Notes: a model not told the origin generated them from the letters alone. Positions 34,298 through 45,331 are shown, counted from the stretch's first letter. The stretch is 64,000 nt of DNA from Perognathus longimembris pacificus (GCF_023159225.1 NC_063188.1:36818021-36882020), one strand, 5' to 3'. Program-made: numbers and translations.

Positions 34298-34346
<49 letters not shown>
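34298..34346. repeat. (CA)n microsatellite
   Basis: About 24 CA units at the 3' end of the composite SINE. Confidence 0.97.
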
Positions 34347-34348
<2 letters not shown>

Positions 34349-34424
34349 CAAGTCTTCAGTAGTCAGGGAGTGGAGATGTGACAAGTCTATCTGGAATAGG
34401 TGACAACCAGTGCTCCAAACATAA

Positions 34425-34545
34425 GAGAATGTTTATGGAGTAGTTAGCAAATATATGCTAGACCTCACAATATGCACTCTTTACAACAACCCTGTAAGGA
34501 GGATATAATTATTATTTTTACCATTATTATTACCATTTTAGTTCT
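34425..34545 (+). repeat. MIR SINE fragment
   Basis: 'ctttacaacaaccctgtaag' followed by 'attattatttttaccattat' is the MIR centre. Confidence 0.7.
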
Positions 34546-34547
34546 TC

Positions 34548-34705
34548 ATTTTGTTTTGTCAGTTAGATGAGGTTGCTAATTATCCTTTTCTCTGAGGCAG
34601 AGTCTCACTATGAAGCCCATACAAGGCTCACCTCATTAATATCTACTTTAATCCCTCAGGGCTGTGATTACAGCCCAGTGCCACCATACACAGTTCATCA
34701 CTGGC
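34548..34705 (-). repeat. B1-like SINE
   Basis: In reverse: 'gaggcagagtctcactatga', then 'ggctgtgattacagcccagt' matches the antisense B1 order. Confidence 0.6.
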
Positions 34706-34721
34706 ATTTTAAAGATGCAGG

Positions 34722-35410
34722 GTAAATCAGGGAAATACAAATCAAAACATCATTGAGGCTGTATCTTACTTCCATCAGAATGGCAATAATCGTAACAGCT
34801 AATGAGACATGGAAAAAATGGTACCCTTATTACTATTGTTGGGGATGTAAATTAGTGCAACTCCTATGGAAATTAGAATGGAGGTTCCTCAAAACTAAAA
34901 ACCAGTCCTATCTTATGACCCAATGATATAACTCCTTTGCATATATGAAAAGAAATGTAAATCAGGATATAAGAGAAGTACCTGCATGTCCATGGTTATT
35001 GAAGCACTTTTCATGATAGCCAAGCTGCAAAAAATGCCCAAATACCCTGCAACTGATGAATGGATCAAGAAAATACAGAATATAAGCATAATATATATGG
35101 AGTATTTTGCAGCCATAAAGAATGAAATTATATCATTTTCAAGAAAACTGATAGAACTGGAGAACATCATGCTAAGCAAAATGAGACAAATAGTGTTTCA
35201 TCTCATATGCAGATTGGACACAACAGAAAAGACACAAAAATAAGCAGGACTCACTTGGAAACAGGAAAGGAACCAGAAGGAGAGGGAAGGGGACAAGAAG
35301 GGATAGTGAGGGGTCAGTATGCTCAAATTATACAGTATACATATATGAAGGCATTACAACAAAGCCCAATGTTTTGTACAATGATTATATGCTAATTTTA
35401 AAAGGGGTAA
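34722..35410 (+). mobile_element. Old LINE-1 ORF2 C-terminus and 3' UTR
   Basis: The translation is broken, but the order is that of L1 ORF2: 'atacaaatcaaaacatcatt', 'gatgaatggatcaagaaaat' and a frame at 34986-35243 with AKLQKMPKYPATDEWIKK and EYFAAIKNEII. An A-rich 3' UTR ends near 35410. The 3' end (acaatgattatatgctaat) differs from the young copies, indicating an older subfamily. Confidence 0.85.
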
Positions 35411-35749
35411 AAATTAAAGTTGGGTCAGAAATGTTCAGTATCTTTCCAAGGGTGAGTTAGAGTCAGATTGAAATCTAAAGAATTGGGAACTAGCCCCTAT
35501 GATCTTCCCCTATACCATGTTGCTACAGGTGCCAGGAAAACCTCTAACTGGCAGAAGAATCAATAGGAGATTATTAGAGGAACAGCCAGACTATCAGGAT
35601 TTGCCATCAGTCCAGCAGTGGCTAGGGTATGGGAGATAGCAGGTGGGAAGTGTGCCTGAGCAGTAGAGAAGAATCTAGTGAGGACCCTATCACCACACCT
35701 GGAATTAAGATAATAGGTATACACAGACAAGAGCACAATTACATCAAGA

Positions 35750-36045
35750 TGAAAACAGTGATGGGTACAGTAATTCATGCCTGTAATCCTAGATACTCTG
35801 TAGACAGAGATCAAGACTATTGCTGTTTAAGGATAGCTCAGGCAAACAGTTTGCAAAACTGCATCTTAACCAATAAAAAACTGGACGGGGTGGTATGCAT
35901 CTGTCATTGCAACTACAGAGAAGTATAAATACAAAGATAAATACAGAACTTATCCCAAAAATAACTAAGGGATAAAGTGTTAAAGTAGTAGAGCACCTGC
36001 CTAAGCACAAGGCCCTGAGTCCAAAACCTAAGGAAAAAAAAAGCA
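35750..36045 (+). repeat. Trimeric composite SINE (B1-B1-ID)
   Basis: B1 unit (cagtaattcatgcctgtaat), second B1 unit (ggtggtatgcatctgtcatt) and ID-like unit (gtagtagagcacctgcctaa, gccctgagtccaaaacc) with an A tail. Confidence 0.7.
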
Positions 36046-37350
36046 TTTAAGCATTGCCAATGCTGTCAATGCTGAGATATAAGTAGTGAGTCAAGAACTC
36101 CATAGACCTTCCCTGCTTACACTTATGGCTGAATTCTGCCACCGGGAATAGTAATGGGCTTTTTCTTATGTATACACAAAATGTTTTCCCAGCTATGGAG
36201 TTAGAAACCCAAGTAGAATCAGAACTAAAAAAGAAAGCATTTATAGCTATAATTTTAATCTCTCAGTTCAAGGGAAAACTGGTATTACTTGAATGTTAAA
36301 CATTTCATTTACATACTACATCCTGTACATGAACATTTGTTTTGTTTTGTTCTGTTCTGGAGGAGATTGACTCAATATTATAGCCCAAGCTGATCTCGAA
36401 CTCTCAATGCTCCTGCCTCAGACCATTAAGTGTAGAGGTTACCAGCATGTTCCACCATACCCAACTTTGAATCTATCTTAAGACAAAGCTACTTTGACTT
36501 GCTTTTTATTGACACTAAAATGACATCCATATGGGAAGAATGTCCTGTTTAGTAACAGGCAGTATCAGATGCAAGAAAATGCAAGAGTATTCCCTCAAAA
36601 TATTTTTCAGTATTTTCAACTCTAGCACTATGATTTACAATCTGTTTTTTTTTAATCCTGTTTCTCTCTGGACCATGAGATGGAAATAAAAGTCATTACC
36701 AGCTCTGCCAGAGGTGGTGGAGAAAATCCAGTTCTCTATACACTACATCCCAGAGCAAATAGGGAAAGAAGAGAAAGTGAGTCCTAAAATATTGTAGAGA
36801 CAGTTCTGTTGATTTTGAATGACCCCAATTCCATTTTTCCCCTTATCTTCCCACTCAGACCTAAACCCTCTGGTGATACCCCGACCTTGGTACCCACTCT
36901 GTGAGAACATGCCTGTCCATCACTTTAAGGCTATGAGGCTAAATTAATCCAGCTAACATTTAGATGTAATAATTATAATTGTAGAGGGAGTGTTATTGTA
37001 TCCCAGCTTTAGCCATTATGGGGTCCAGAATATTGTCTGCAATTGATAGATAGGTTCACTTTAAAAATCACTTCTTCAGAATACATGCCAAAGTTCTTTT
37101 ATAAATATAAGAAATTAAAACTGGCCACATTAATGTATGAGATGAATGGGAGTTCACTGGACATTGTGGTAGAGGCTATGGTACCTTTCAGATCCACACT
37201 TCAGGATTAAAACATTTATTTTTCACTTGACTAGAATATGTATGTCCTAACAGATTTTAACAGAGCTCTGTCAAGGACTTTCATGACTCTTAATAGTGAG
37301 TCTCCCCTTGTCTCATCCTAGTTCTGGACTTGATGTGAATACATGCGTAC

Positions 37351-37383
<33 letters not shown>

Positions 37384-37465
37384 TTTACAGTTATAGTCCT
37401 TATATAAATACAATATTGTACATATACTATCTATTACATACAGTTAAATTCTACTGAATTTATCA
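36046..37465. other. Mostly unique sequence with one reversed B1
   Basis: A reversed B1-like SINE lies at about 36318-36480 (agcccaagctgatctcgaac, then agaggttaccagcatgttcc). A (CA)n tract of about 15 units lies at 37350-37382. Otherwise I see no feature. Confidence 0.5.
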
Positions 37466-37469
37466 TTAA

Positions 37470-39057
37470 AAACCTTTCTTCAGATAAAACTTCATCTTTA
37501 CATGGCATCACTAGTAAATTCTACCAAATATTTAAGGAAGAAATAGTGTCTGTTGATTCTATACAAACTNNNNNNNNNNNNNNNNNNNNNNNNNNNNNNN
37601 NNNNNNNNNNNNNNNNNNNNNNNNNNNNNNNNNNNNNNNNNNNNNNNNNNNNNNNNNNNNNNNNNNNNNNNNNNNNNNNNNNNNNNNNNNNNNNNNNNNN
37701 NNNNNNNNNNNNNNNNNNNNNNNNNNNNNNNNNNNNNNNNNNNNNNNNNNNNNNNNNNNNNNNNNNNNNNNNNNNNNNNNNNNNNNNNNNNNNNNNNNNN
37801 NNNNNNNNNNNNNNNNNNNNNNNNNNNNNNNNNNNNNNNNNNNNNNNNNNNNNNNNNNNNNNNNNNNNNNNNNNNNNNNNNNNNNNNNNNNNNNNNNNNN
37901 NNNNNNNNNNNNNNNNNNNNNNNNNNNNNNNNNNNNNNNNNNNNNNNNNNNNNNNNNNNNNNNNNNNNNNNNNNNNNNNNNNNNNNNNNNNNNNNNNNNN
38001 NNNNNNNNNNNNNNNNNNNNNNNNNNNNNNNNNNNNNNNNNNNNNNNNNNNNNNNNNNNNNNNNNNNNNCTTGCAGTAAATTAAAAAGGGACGAATACCT
38101 CCCACATCATTCTAACAGGTCAGCATTTATTTTCATACCAAAGTCAGGCACAGCCCTTGTAAGAAATAAAATCAAAGATTAATATCTAACATGAACATAG
38201 AAGCAAAATTCTAAACACAATTTTAGCAAATAGAATTCAACAATAAAAAAGGTTGATACATTGTGACCAAGTGATCTTTTTCCTCTAAAGAATGAAAAAT
38301 TGATTTGCTATTCTAAAAGCAGTAATGCAATTCCACATAGTAGCAACATATTTTTTCAAATATATGATCATCTCAATAGGGACAAAAAAGGTATTTGATA
38401 AAATATAACATCTCTTCCTCATCCTTTTAAAAATCATAATAGCAAGAATGGAAAGAAATTTCCTTAACCTGATGAACATTTATTTTTAAAAATCTACATT
38501 TAACATCATACTTAATAGTGACTAAATTCTCTCTCCTTAAAACCAGAATCAAGGTAAGAACGTAATTTCTCATTATTCAGATTCAATGTTGCACTGCAGA
38601 TCCTGCTCCATACAGTGAATGAAGAAAAAAATATAGAAGACACTCAAAACAGAAAAGAAATAGAATCACTTTTATTTGAGGATTACAAGTAGTCTATGTA
38701 GAAAATTCCATGGAATCTTCATAGAATCTAGTATAATGAATTGAATAACTGTCTTTGACAAGGTTGAATGCTACATGAACAGAAATAATTATATATTTAT
38801 ACACTAGCAATGAACAATTAGAAATTGAAATTTAAAAGTCATATTATCTATAATAGCATCAAAAGCATTAAAAACTCATGAATAAAGAAAATAAAAGATG
38901 CTTAGGATCTTTAAGCTAAAGAGTACAAAACATGGATGAAAGAATGTTAAGATGCCAATCCTCCCCAATGTAATCTATAATTTCTGCACTACTTCAATCA
39001 AAATTCCATCTAGCTTCTTAAAGATATTAATAAACTGAGTCTAAAAATCACATGTGG
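37470..39057 (+). mobile_element. Ancient LINE-1 ORF2 fragment spanning the gap
   Basis: Decayed L1 ORF2 in plus orientation. Before the gap are 'atggcatcactagtaaattc' and 'taccaaatatttaaggaaga'. After it are 'aacatagaagcaaaattcta', 'aatagaattcaacaataaaa' and 'caatcaaaattccatctagc'. These are successive parts of the reverse-transcriptase region. Frames are broken throughout. The element resumes at 40239 after an insertion. Confidence 0.8.
37570..38069. other. Assembly gap, 500 N
   Basis: Exactly 500 undetermined bases. The round number suggests a placeholder size. Open frames running through it are artefacts. Confidence 1.
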
Positions 39058-39109
39058 TCTGAGACTGGCCCTCAGACACAGGATCCAGACCTGATCTAAA
39101 AGATAACTA

Positions 39110-39205
39110 AACTAAAAGGATTAGGAGTGTAGCTCAAGTAGTAGAGTGCCTGCCTAGCAAGAGAATGGGAATCCTGAGTTCAAACACTAATACCACCAAA
39201 AATAA
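39110..39205 (+). repeat. ID-type SINE
   Basis: A monomeric tRNA-like unit with A box (gtgtagctcaagtagtagag), B box (gagttcaaacact) and an A-rich tail. Confidence 0.75.
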
Positions 39206-39210
39206 AAAGA

Positions 39211-39316
39211 GAGTTAAATGTGAAGTCCTATCTGTGGGTTTTGGGGAGTTAATTGTGAAGTCATATCAGCAGGATTTAGGGAATTAACTAAAATGTCATA
39301 TCTGTGGGCTAGGACT
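39211..39316. repeat. Three-copy ~36-bp minisatellite
   Basis: Three diverged tandem units share the words 'gttaa', 'tgaagtc'/'aatgtc' and 'tatctgtggg'/'tatcagcagg'. They lie just downstream of the LTBP3-like exon B donor, in the position of an intron. Confidence 0.7.
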
Positions 39317-39334
39317 GATGGAGTCAGATCAGAC

Positions 39335-39758
39335 CTCTCTCTTCCTCTGTGTCCTCAGGTGACAGGGCCCAGCGGGGATTTCAGGGATCTGCTGGTGTTT
39401 GAGTGGTCCATCTGGATGTAGGAACAAATTGCTTTTTTCCTGGATGGTGAGGGTCAGGTGGGAGGTGAGGATATGGCAGCCCTTCCCAGCAGAGCAGATC
39501 TCCTTGAAGGAAGCTGCATTAAAGACAGTGGACACTGGCCATAGAAATGAGTGTTTGGACTGATAAAAGGATAGCCAGGCCCAAACCTGAGCTCTAAAGC
39601 AGTGCCATCTTCAGGGCAGTGCTGATACCTTGTGCCCCAGGCCTTTCCCACACTGCAGCTGCAGAGCTGGTGGGTGAGGTATGTGGTCAGGGGATGCTGG
39701 CACTGGGGCTCAAGGCTTCCCAAACAGAAACACAGACTCTTTTCCTCTGGCTTGTCTG
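39335..39758 (-). pseudogene. LTBP3: LTBP3-like two-exon gene fragment
   Basis: Two exons of a latent TGF-beta-binding-protein-3-like gene lie here in genomic (unspliced) form. Exon A (39758 to 39600) encodes the start of a TB domain, with [18 protein letters not shown] and SVGKAWG. Exon B (39513 to 39335) continues with [16 protein letters not shown] and FLHPDGP. They are separated by an 86-bp intron with an intact acceptor (taatgcag) but a destroyed donor (CT in place of GT). Exon A has an intact acceptor (cactcctgcag) and exon B a good donor (AG|GTCTGA). Conserved cysteines are replaced (CCCS to CSCS; a C to Y near GTRYQ), and a one-base loss shifts the frame late in exon B. No neighbouring LTBP3 exons are seen. 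LTBP3 itself secretes and anchors latent TGF-beta in the extracellular matrix. This copy cannot do so. Confidence 0.85.
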
Positions 39759-40087
39759 CTGCAGGAGTGAAGGACATGTTCACTTAGCCCTCAACACTGC
39801 CCATATCCCTCTGCCTAGCTGCTCCAGACTTTGCTTCTCTAGTTCCCATGGGGTTCCTGACCTCATGTCATATCTGACTCACCCCCAGATTCTTCACCCC
39901 TCCGAACTTCTGCCCCTCATTCCCATCAAGCCAATGATCCTCAGGTGAGGGATCTGACTTCCTATATGCCCTGATCCAATGTGACCGTTAGCCACATCTC
40001 TCACAGGATCCTGGCACCATCAATCCTTGATCCTACCTACTCAGAGCCTTAGCTTTTCTACAGTCAACGCTTGACTTCATTCTGGGT

Positions 40088-40215
40088 TTTTTTTGTTGGT
40101 GTTTGTTTGTTTGTTGTTTTGTTTTTTGGTGCTGGTCCTAGAGCTTGAACTCAGGGCCTGGACACTGTCCCTGAGCTTTTTCCCTTAAGGCTAGTACTCT
40201 ACCACTTGAGCCACA
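40088..40215 (-). repeat. Monomeric Geo SINE
   Basis: A T/G-rich tail (gtttgtttgtttgttg) is followed by the reversed Geo unit (gagcttgaactcagggcctg, then ctctaccacttgagccacag). No B1 or IDL half is attached. Confidence 0.75.
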
Positions 40216-40238
40216 GAAAAATAAAGAAAAGAAAATAC

Positions 40239-40424
40239 AAATCACATGGAAATATACACTACCTAAGTTGGCAAAAAATCAAGTGTTGGAGGACTTCCAT
40301 TATCTGATTTCAAAATTTATAAGCACAACCCAAAACGTGGGTATTGAAATAAAAATAAACAAATAAATTGATGCAGCAAACTGGATAGTTTTGAAATAGA
40401 TTCACATACATTTGGGCAATTGAT
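40239..40424 (+). mobile_element. Ancient LINE-1 ORF2, continuation
   Basis: 'tcaagtgttggaggacttcc' and 'tctgatttcaaaatttataa' are L1 ORF2 sequence immediately downstream of the block that ends at 39057. The copy is cut off where the T-run at 40424 begins. Confidence 0.8.
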
Positions 40425-41000
40425 TTTTTTCCTCTTTTGCTTGTTTAAATGCTTAATTTGTATGTAATAAATGTACATATTTGGGGAATATAGTGTGGCA
40501 TTTCAACACATGAATGTGGCATGTGAAGATCAAACTGGGGTGATTAAAATTTCTTTCTCTTATCATTTCTTTGTTTTGAACCTCTGACCTCCTGTCTTGT
40601 ACTTATTAATAAAATTAATTAATTAATAGAATAGGTTACTATGAACTATAGTCACTGCTTTCTGCTGTAGGAACATAGAATTGATTCTTTTTTATCTAAC
40701 TGTGGTTTGGGCATCCATCATCAATCTCCCACTGTCCCCCTACACCATACCTTTCCTAGTTACTATAATCACTATTCAAATTAACTTGCTTCCATAACTA
40801 TTGAGCTTTTTTCTGTACTTCATAGTCTCTAGTTCCTTCCATGATGTAAAGACAGGATTTCATATGAGTTTATATGGAAAAGACCGGATTTCATATGACA
40901 GGGTTTCATTCAGTGGCTCAGTAATACTTTATTGTGTGTCTATACCACATTTTCTTTTCCTGTTTATCCATTGTTGATCACTTAAGATGATTCCATATCA
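40425..41000 (-). mobile_element. L1M-type LINE-1 3' end
   Basis: In reverse orientation: 'aatgtacatatttggggaat', 'tttctttgttttgaacctct', 'tactatgaactatagtcact' and 'cagtaatactttattgtgtg' follow the order of old mammalian L1 (L1MA/L1MB-type) 3' UTRs. Confidence 0.8.
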
Positions 41001-41004
41001 AGTT

Positions 41005-41675
41005 TATTGTAAAAAGTGTGAAGGAAACTGGTTTTTTACAAGCTACAGAAGCAATCAGGAGGGAAAGGACAAGCTTTTACACAAATCGTACTGCAAAATG
41101 GAAGAAGTCATATAGCAAGGAATGTGAGAGGCCTTGAAAAACATAAAGTGGCCCCCAGGCAACAACCAATAAGGAAATGAAGTCTTCAATCCTACAAACT
41201 CAAGGAACTTCTGAATTCTGTACCACCATCAATAGCAATCTTGAGAGCACATTTCCCCCCAGTGCATCCAGAATAGAATTCATCCCAAGTACTCCACTGA
41301 CTTCAATATGCACGACTCTACTCATGTTCATACTCATGAACTTCTGTCCAAAAGAACTGAGCAAAGGAATGGATCTTGTTTGAAGCTGGTACATTCATGG
41401 TCATTTGTCATTCAGCAACACAAAATCTGTACATCAGATGAAGAGCATGAAGAATAGCAGATACAGCAGTAAGGATAATTCTGCCCTGAATCAGTTCACA
41501 AGCTTATAGGAAAGATGGAATACCTCAATTCACACAACCTACCTAGCAAATATCTGTTGGCTCTGCTCTCCAGAAGGGTGTGTGCCCTGGCAAACCAAAT
41601 ACCATTTCATTACAACAGGAAGAATTGGAGACACAAAGAGGTGAAACAATAATACAAGAGAACCTTTTAACTTTT
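41005..41675. other. No gene seen
   Basis: Opposing frames of 68 and 64 codons at 41177-41394 overlap on the two strands and neither shows a motif. No repeat recognised. Confidence 0.4.
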
Positions 41676-41677
41676 AT

Positions 41678-41765
41678 TTTGTGCACTGTTGGAATTAAAC
41701 CTAGGGCCCTACTCAGGCTAAGAATGTGCTGTACCACTGACTAAGCATGTGTTCTCCCACAAAGA
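41678..41765 (-). repeat. ID-type SINE
   Basis: In reverse: 'gtgcactgttggaattaaac' (B box side), then 'gtgctgtaccactgactaag' (A box side), then a short tail. Decayed. Confidence 0.6.
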
Positions 41766-42308
41766 GTGACATTTGATTTTCTTTCACGCAAAATCAGTTG
41801 AGTATCTGTAAAACCCTATCGATGATACACTCTTATTCCAGAAGAAGTGATCATGCCAACTGTCACTCTCCTTTCTTTAATATATCCTTGCCTGCTTCGT
41901 GCCCCCTTCCCCTCCAAAGCCTGTTACATCTGTTCCTTGTAATATCCAGTAGTCTTCACCTAGCAATTATCACAGCACGCACTTGCCTGTGCACTCTCTT
42001 TCCACTGCCAGTCTGTAATTAGATGCTCTGTAAACATTATTGGAAACGAACACAACACAAGTGATACCACCCCAGAGTCAACACTCCTAAAGGAGTAGAA
42101 ACTCTCAGTTGTCCAAAAACAACAGTGGAAGTCAGGCCTGAATTTAATCTCTCCCTGAGCAAACTAAGAAGCCAGTCCTCCCTTGCCACTTCCCCTTCCC
42201 CACCCGTCTGGCTACACACAACTCCCTCTGGGAAAAGACTTTCACTCTATCCTTTCCCAGGACCAGCTCCTGTTAGTCCTTATACTTCGAATTTTCTCTG
42301 TCTCTCTC
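41766..42308. other. No feature recognised
   Basis: Pyrimidine-rich unique sequence. Opposing frames at 42037-42445 have no recognised domain. Confidence 0.35.
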
Positions 42309-42326
42309 TATATATCACTCTTCTTT

Positions 42327-42532
42327 GTTTTTATTCATTTTTTTTACAGTTTCATACGTTAGGCCATGGGTACATTTCTTGTACTATTTGTTACCTCCTC
42401 CCTCATTCCCCCCTCCCCACTCCCTCTTTCCCTCTCCCCCCATGAGTTGTTCAGTTGGTTTATACCAAATGGTTTTGCAAGTATTGCTTTTGGGGTTGTT
42501 TGTCTTTTTATCCCTTGTCCCTCGATTTTGAT
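42327..42532 (-). mobile_element. 206-bp LINE-1 3' end insertion
   Basis: A T-rich tail, then the reversed young L1 3' UTR (cagtttcatacgttaggcca, ..., tataccaaatggttttgcaa). A perfect 18-bp target duplication, tatatatcactcttcttt, lies at 42309-42326 and 42533-42550. Strongly 5'-truncated. Confidence 0.95.
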
Positions 42533-42550
42533 TATATATCACTCTTCTTT

Positions 42551-42627
42551 ATCATCATTATCATCATCATCATAACCACCTTCTTCTTCTTCTTCTTCTT
42601 CTTCTTCTTCTTCTTCTTCTTCTTCTT

Positions 42628-42665
<38 letters not shown>

Positions 42666-42716
42666 GCTGCTCCTTCACCTTCTTCTTCTTCATCATCATC
42701 ATCATCATCATCCAGG
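42551..42716. repeat. Compound triplet microsatellite (ATC/CTT/CTA/CAT)
   Basis: Successive runs of ATC, CTT (about 15), CTA (about 12), a few CTG/CTC, CTT again, then CAT (about 8). It starts right after the right-hand target duplication of the adjacent L1 insertion. Confidence 0.97.
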
Positions 42717-43044
42717 TAGAGAGAAAAAGGAGAGAAACCTCTAGGGCCCTATAGCTGTTGGTGCTAAAGTTGGGACTAAGATTCTACCCCTTAAGCTTCA
42801 ATTATCAGCTAAAATTGCAAAGTCACTATTCAACTATGAGCACAGCCAGTCCAGTGTATAAGGTTCAGGAAAAGAAAGCCTTAGAGTCATATTTATCAGA
42901 GGCAACAGAACAATAGGAAGACCTATAGGAAGGAAGTCACAAAACCCGTGGGACACAGTAAGAAATCAAATTTGGCAGAAGGATTTGGTGCTTAAAAGTT
43001 GTGATGAGAACCAAGGCTGGTAAACATGAAACAGCATGCACACT

Positions 43045-43205
43045 GGCAAAGAGCACAGATTTTCATGCCAGACTGCCTCTGAATGAATCTTCTTTTCCAC
43101 TTCCTAGCTGTGTACTCTTGGGCACTTTATTAATTTTCTGTGCCTCAGTCTCTTCCTCATCTTGAAAACAGGATTAATAATAGAATTATCAAAAGTTTTT
43201 TTTCA
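43045..43205 (-). repeat. MIR SINE
   Basis: In antisense: 'cttccacttcctagctgtgt', 'gtactcttgggcactttatt' and 'gtgcctcagtctcttcctca', then 'cttgaaaacaggatta'. It is the best-preserved MIR in the window. Confidence 0.88.
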
Positions 43206-43266
43206 ATACCTTACAGAGTCAAAGCATCTAGGTTGGACCCCTGGTTGGTACAATCTAGATGTTTGC

Positions 43267-43663
43267 TGTTATTATTGTGGGATGCTAGCATTTGGATATG
43301 CAATGCCACCTAAAGGCCCATATATTAAAGACTTAGTCCCCCAGCCTATTAAAGAGTGATTGAAAATTTTAAGAGGTAGAACATAGAGAGAGGTCTTCCA
43401 TTCCCTGGGATCATGCCCTTAAAGGAGATAAAAGAACCATCCTCTCTTCTTGCATTCTCTCATGGGTTTCCTCACAATGAGGTAAATGACTTGTGTGTCA
43501 TGCACTTTCTACCATGATGTACTGACTTCCCACTGGACCAAAAGCAATAAGACCAACTTACCATTCCACTATTATATTCCAAATTTGTGAACCAAAAGAA
43601 ATATTTCCTCTTTATAAGCTGATTATTCCAGGTATTTTTATAGTAATGGAAAACTGACTAACA
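43267..43663 (+). mobile_element. MaLR-like solo LTR
   Basis: Begins 'tgttattattgtgggatgct' and ends 'gaaaactgactaaca', i.e. TG...CA. It contains 'gatcatgcccttaaagg', 'taccatgatgtactgacttc' and 'gtgaaccaaaagaaatattt', a pattern I associate with old mammalian ERVL-MaLR LTRs. No target duplication is evident. Confidence 0.5.
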
Positions 43664-43669
43664 TAAGGG

Positions 43670-44620
43670 GAGAATGTACAAATTGCTTTGAATGCCAATG
43701 TGAGGTCAGATTCTGCTACAACCCCAGTCAATATTCCTTCTCTATGACTGAAAATATATTCTGAGTTAACCTTTCCCCAGCTTCAGGCTCTGATCTGCCT
43801 CAAGCTATAGGATTACCCTGACCATAAGGCAGAAGCCATACAGCATTCTGTAACTTTGCCACAGGCCATCTTGCTTCTGGGTCAGTCTGACCTCAGGTCA
43901 GAGTAAACAAAGCAGTCTTCATTGTAGTGTAACCCAGGTGCTTCCATGATCCTTCCTCAATTCTTGCTACTGCTTCTTCCCATTTCTCCAAGCCTACTGC
44001 TTATAACCTTCACAGTCCTCCCATTCCCTCAAGAACTAGAACACTGCCTTCCTCTTATCAGCCCTCTCTCACTCTCTCTCAAGGGATTTTAATCCCAGGC
44101 TTGAGTACCAGTCCAGTTTAAGTATGGCTCCTTATTACCTCCTGTCAGACTTTATTGATGCTGGCCAACTTCCAGCCTGTCTCTACCATGAGAATCTTTG
44201 CCTAGATTCTCATAATCCTGTTCCGCCCACCTGTCAAGATGTTTATGGTACTTTGCATTGAAGCCTCTGACACAGAGGACAAGTCAAGATTACCACCTGC
44301 CAAGCTCTGTTGTACTGTATTTCTGCCTGTTAGATAATAATTACTTTCATCACTTGCACTGTATGCTCCCTTTGGTTTGCTCCTGTCCTTGACAAGAAAG
44401 AAGGTTGGAGAACACATCACATAAAACCCACATCACCCTGCTAGGGAGATTGAACTCGATCCTCCACACCAAAATTGTCTCTGTAGTCAGTATCTCACTG
44501 TCATGAGCAAACAATTTGAGCATGAACCTCTGACTCACATACACATTTACTAACCAATACATTGTGTACAGATTTTACTGTGGTAGTATATTATGTACAA
44601 GATAGCACATACAAGTATAA
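43670..44620. other. No feature recognised
   Basis: Unique sequence. Two overlapping minus-strand frames (70-72 codons) at 44202-44562 lack motifs. Confidence 0.35.
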
Positions 44621-44622
44621 GA

Positions 44623-44790
44623 ATATTAAACAATCAGCTTGAGGGGGAGAGGAGTCAAGGAGGGGAAAGTGGGAGAAAACAAGGGAAGAGTAACAATGTT
44701 GGACAAGAAAATGTTCTCAATACTTTACTTATGCAAATGTAACCCCTCTGTCATCACTGTTACAATAAAATTAAATTAAAATTTTAAAAA
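44623..44790 (+). mobile_element. LINE-1 3' end
   Basis: A G-rich stretch, then 'caatactttacttatgcaaa' and 'gtaacccctctgtcatcact', then 'gttacaataaaattaaatt': the young L1 3' terminus with only about 165 bases present. Confidence 0.8.
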
Positions 44791-44814
44791 CTATCAGTTA
44801 AAATCATTTCTTAA

Positions 44815-45048
44815 TGGGTACAGGTCAATCACATCTGTAATTTTAGCTACTCAAGAGGCTGAGATCTGAAGACTGCCATTTGAAGCCAGCCCTGGGAAGG
44901 GCTGTGAGACTTTTATCTCCAATTAAGCACCAAAAAGCCAGAAATGGAACTTTGGACCAATTGGTAGAATGCTAGCCTTGAGCACCAAAGCCCAGGGACA
45001 GCACCCAGACCCTGCATCCAATCCCCAGGAATGGCACACATAAAAGTC
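44815..45048 (+). repeat. B1-Geo composite SINE
   Basis: B1 half (gtaattttagctactcaaga), linker (ttttatctccaattaagcac) and Geo half ending 'aggaatggcacacataaaag', a short CA-type tail. Confidence 0.85.
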
Positions 45049-45331
45049 AGCTCTCCACATTTGTAGGTTCTGCTTCCTCGGATCCAAGTCATCAGAGATT
45101 GAAAAGTTAGAATGCATAGTCCTGTATTGAATGAGCAGTTTTTTTTTCTTGTCATTATTTCCTAAACAACATAGTAGAGAGAGATTGAAGGTGGAGAAGA
45201 TAGTGCCGGGGCAATACCCTTTGGCCATCACCTCCCCACAGAGAGAGACAACATGTGAAACAGCACTTTACATGCCAAACTATCTTCCACACAGCTAGGG
45301 AAAACAGGTGACAGATCTTGATGCCTGTCTT

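Larger units (their letters stand above)
39058..40238 (+). mobile_element. Insertion carrying an antisense LTBP3 fragment
   Basis: This segment interrupts the ancient L1. The words aaatcacatgtgg (39045-39057) and aaatcacatgg (40239-40249) flank it like a target-site duplication, and an A-rich stretch (40216-40238) precedes the right copy, as expected for an L1-mediated insertion in plus polarity. It contains an ID SINE, a minisatellite, two LTBP3-like exons in antisense and a reversed Geo SINE. The mechanism is inferred. A DNA-level duplication remains possible because the duplication is short and imperfect. Confidence 0.5.

Noticed and set aside
37521..38182. Three long open frames through the N run
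   Set aside because: They consist almost entirely of undetermined residues in the 500-N gap.
39329..39783. A functional LTBP3 gene or exon
   Set aside because: Lost splice donor, replaced cysteines, a frameshift, no neighbouring exons and location inside a LINE-1.
39619..39948. 109-codon plus-strand frame
   Set aside because: It lies opposite the LTBP3-like exon A and upstream intron and has no motif of its own.
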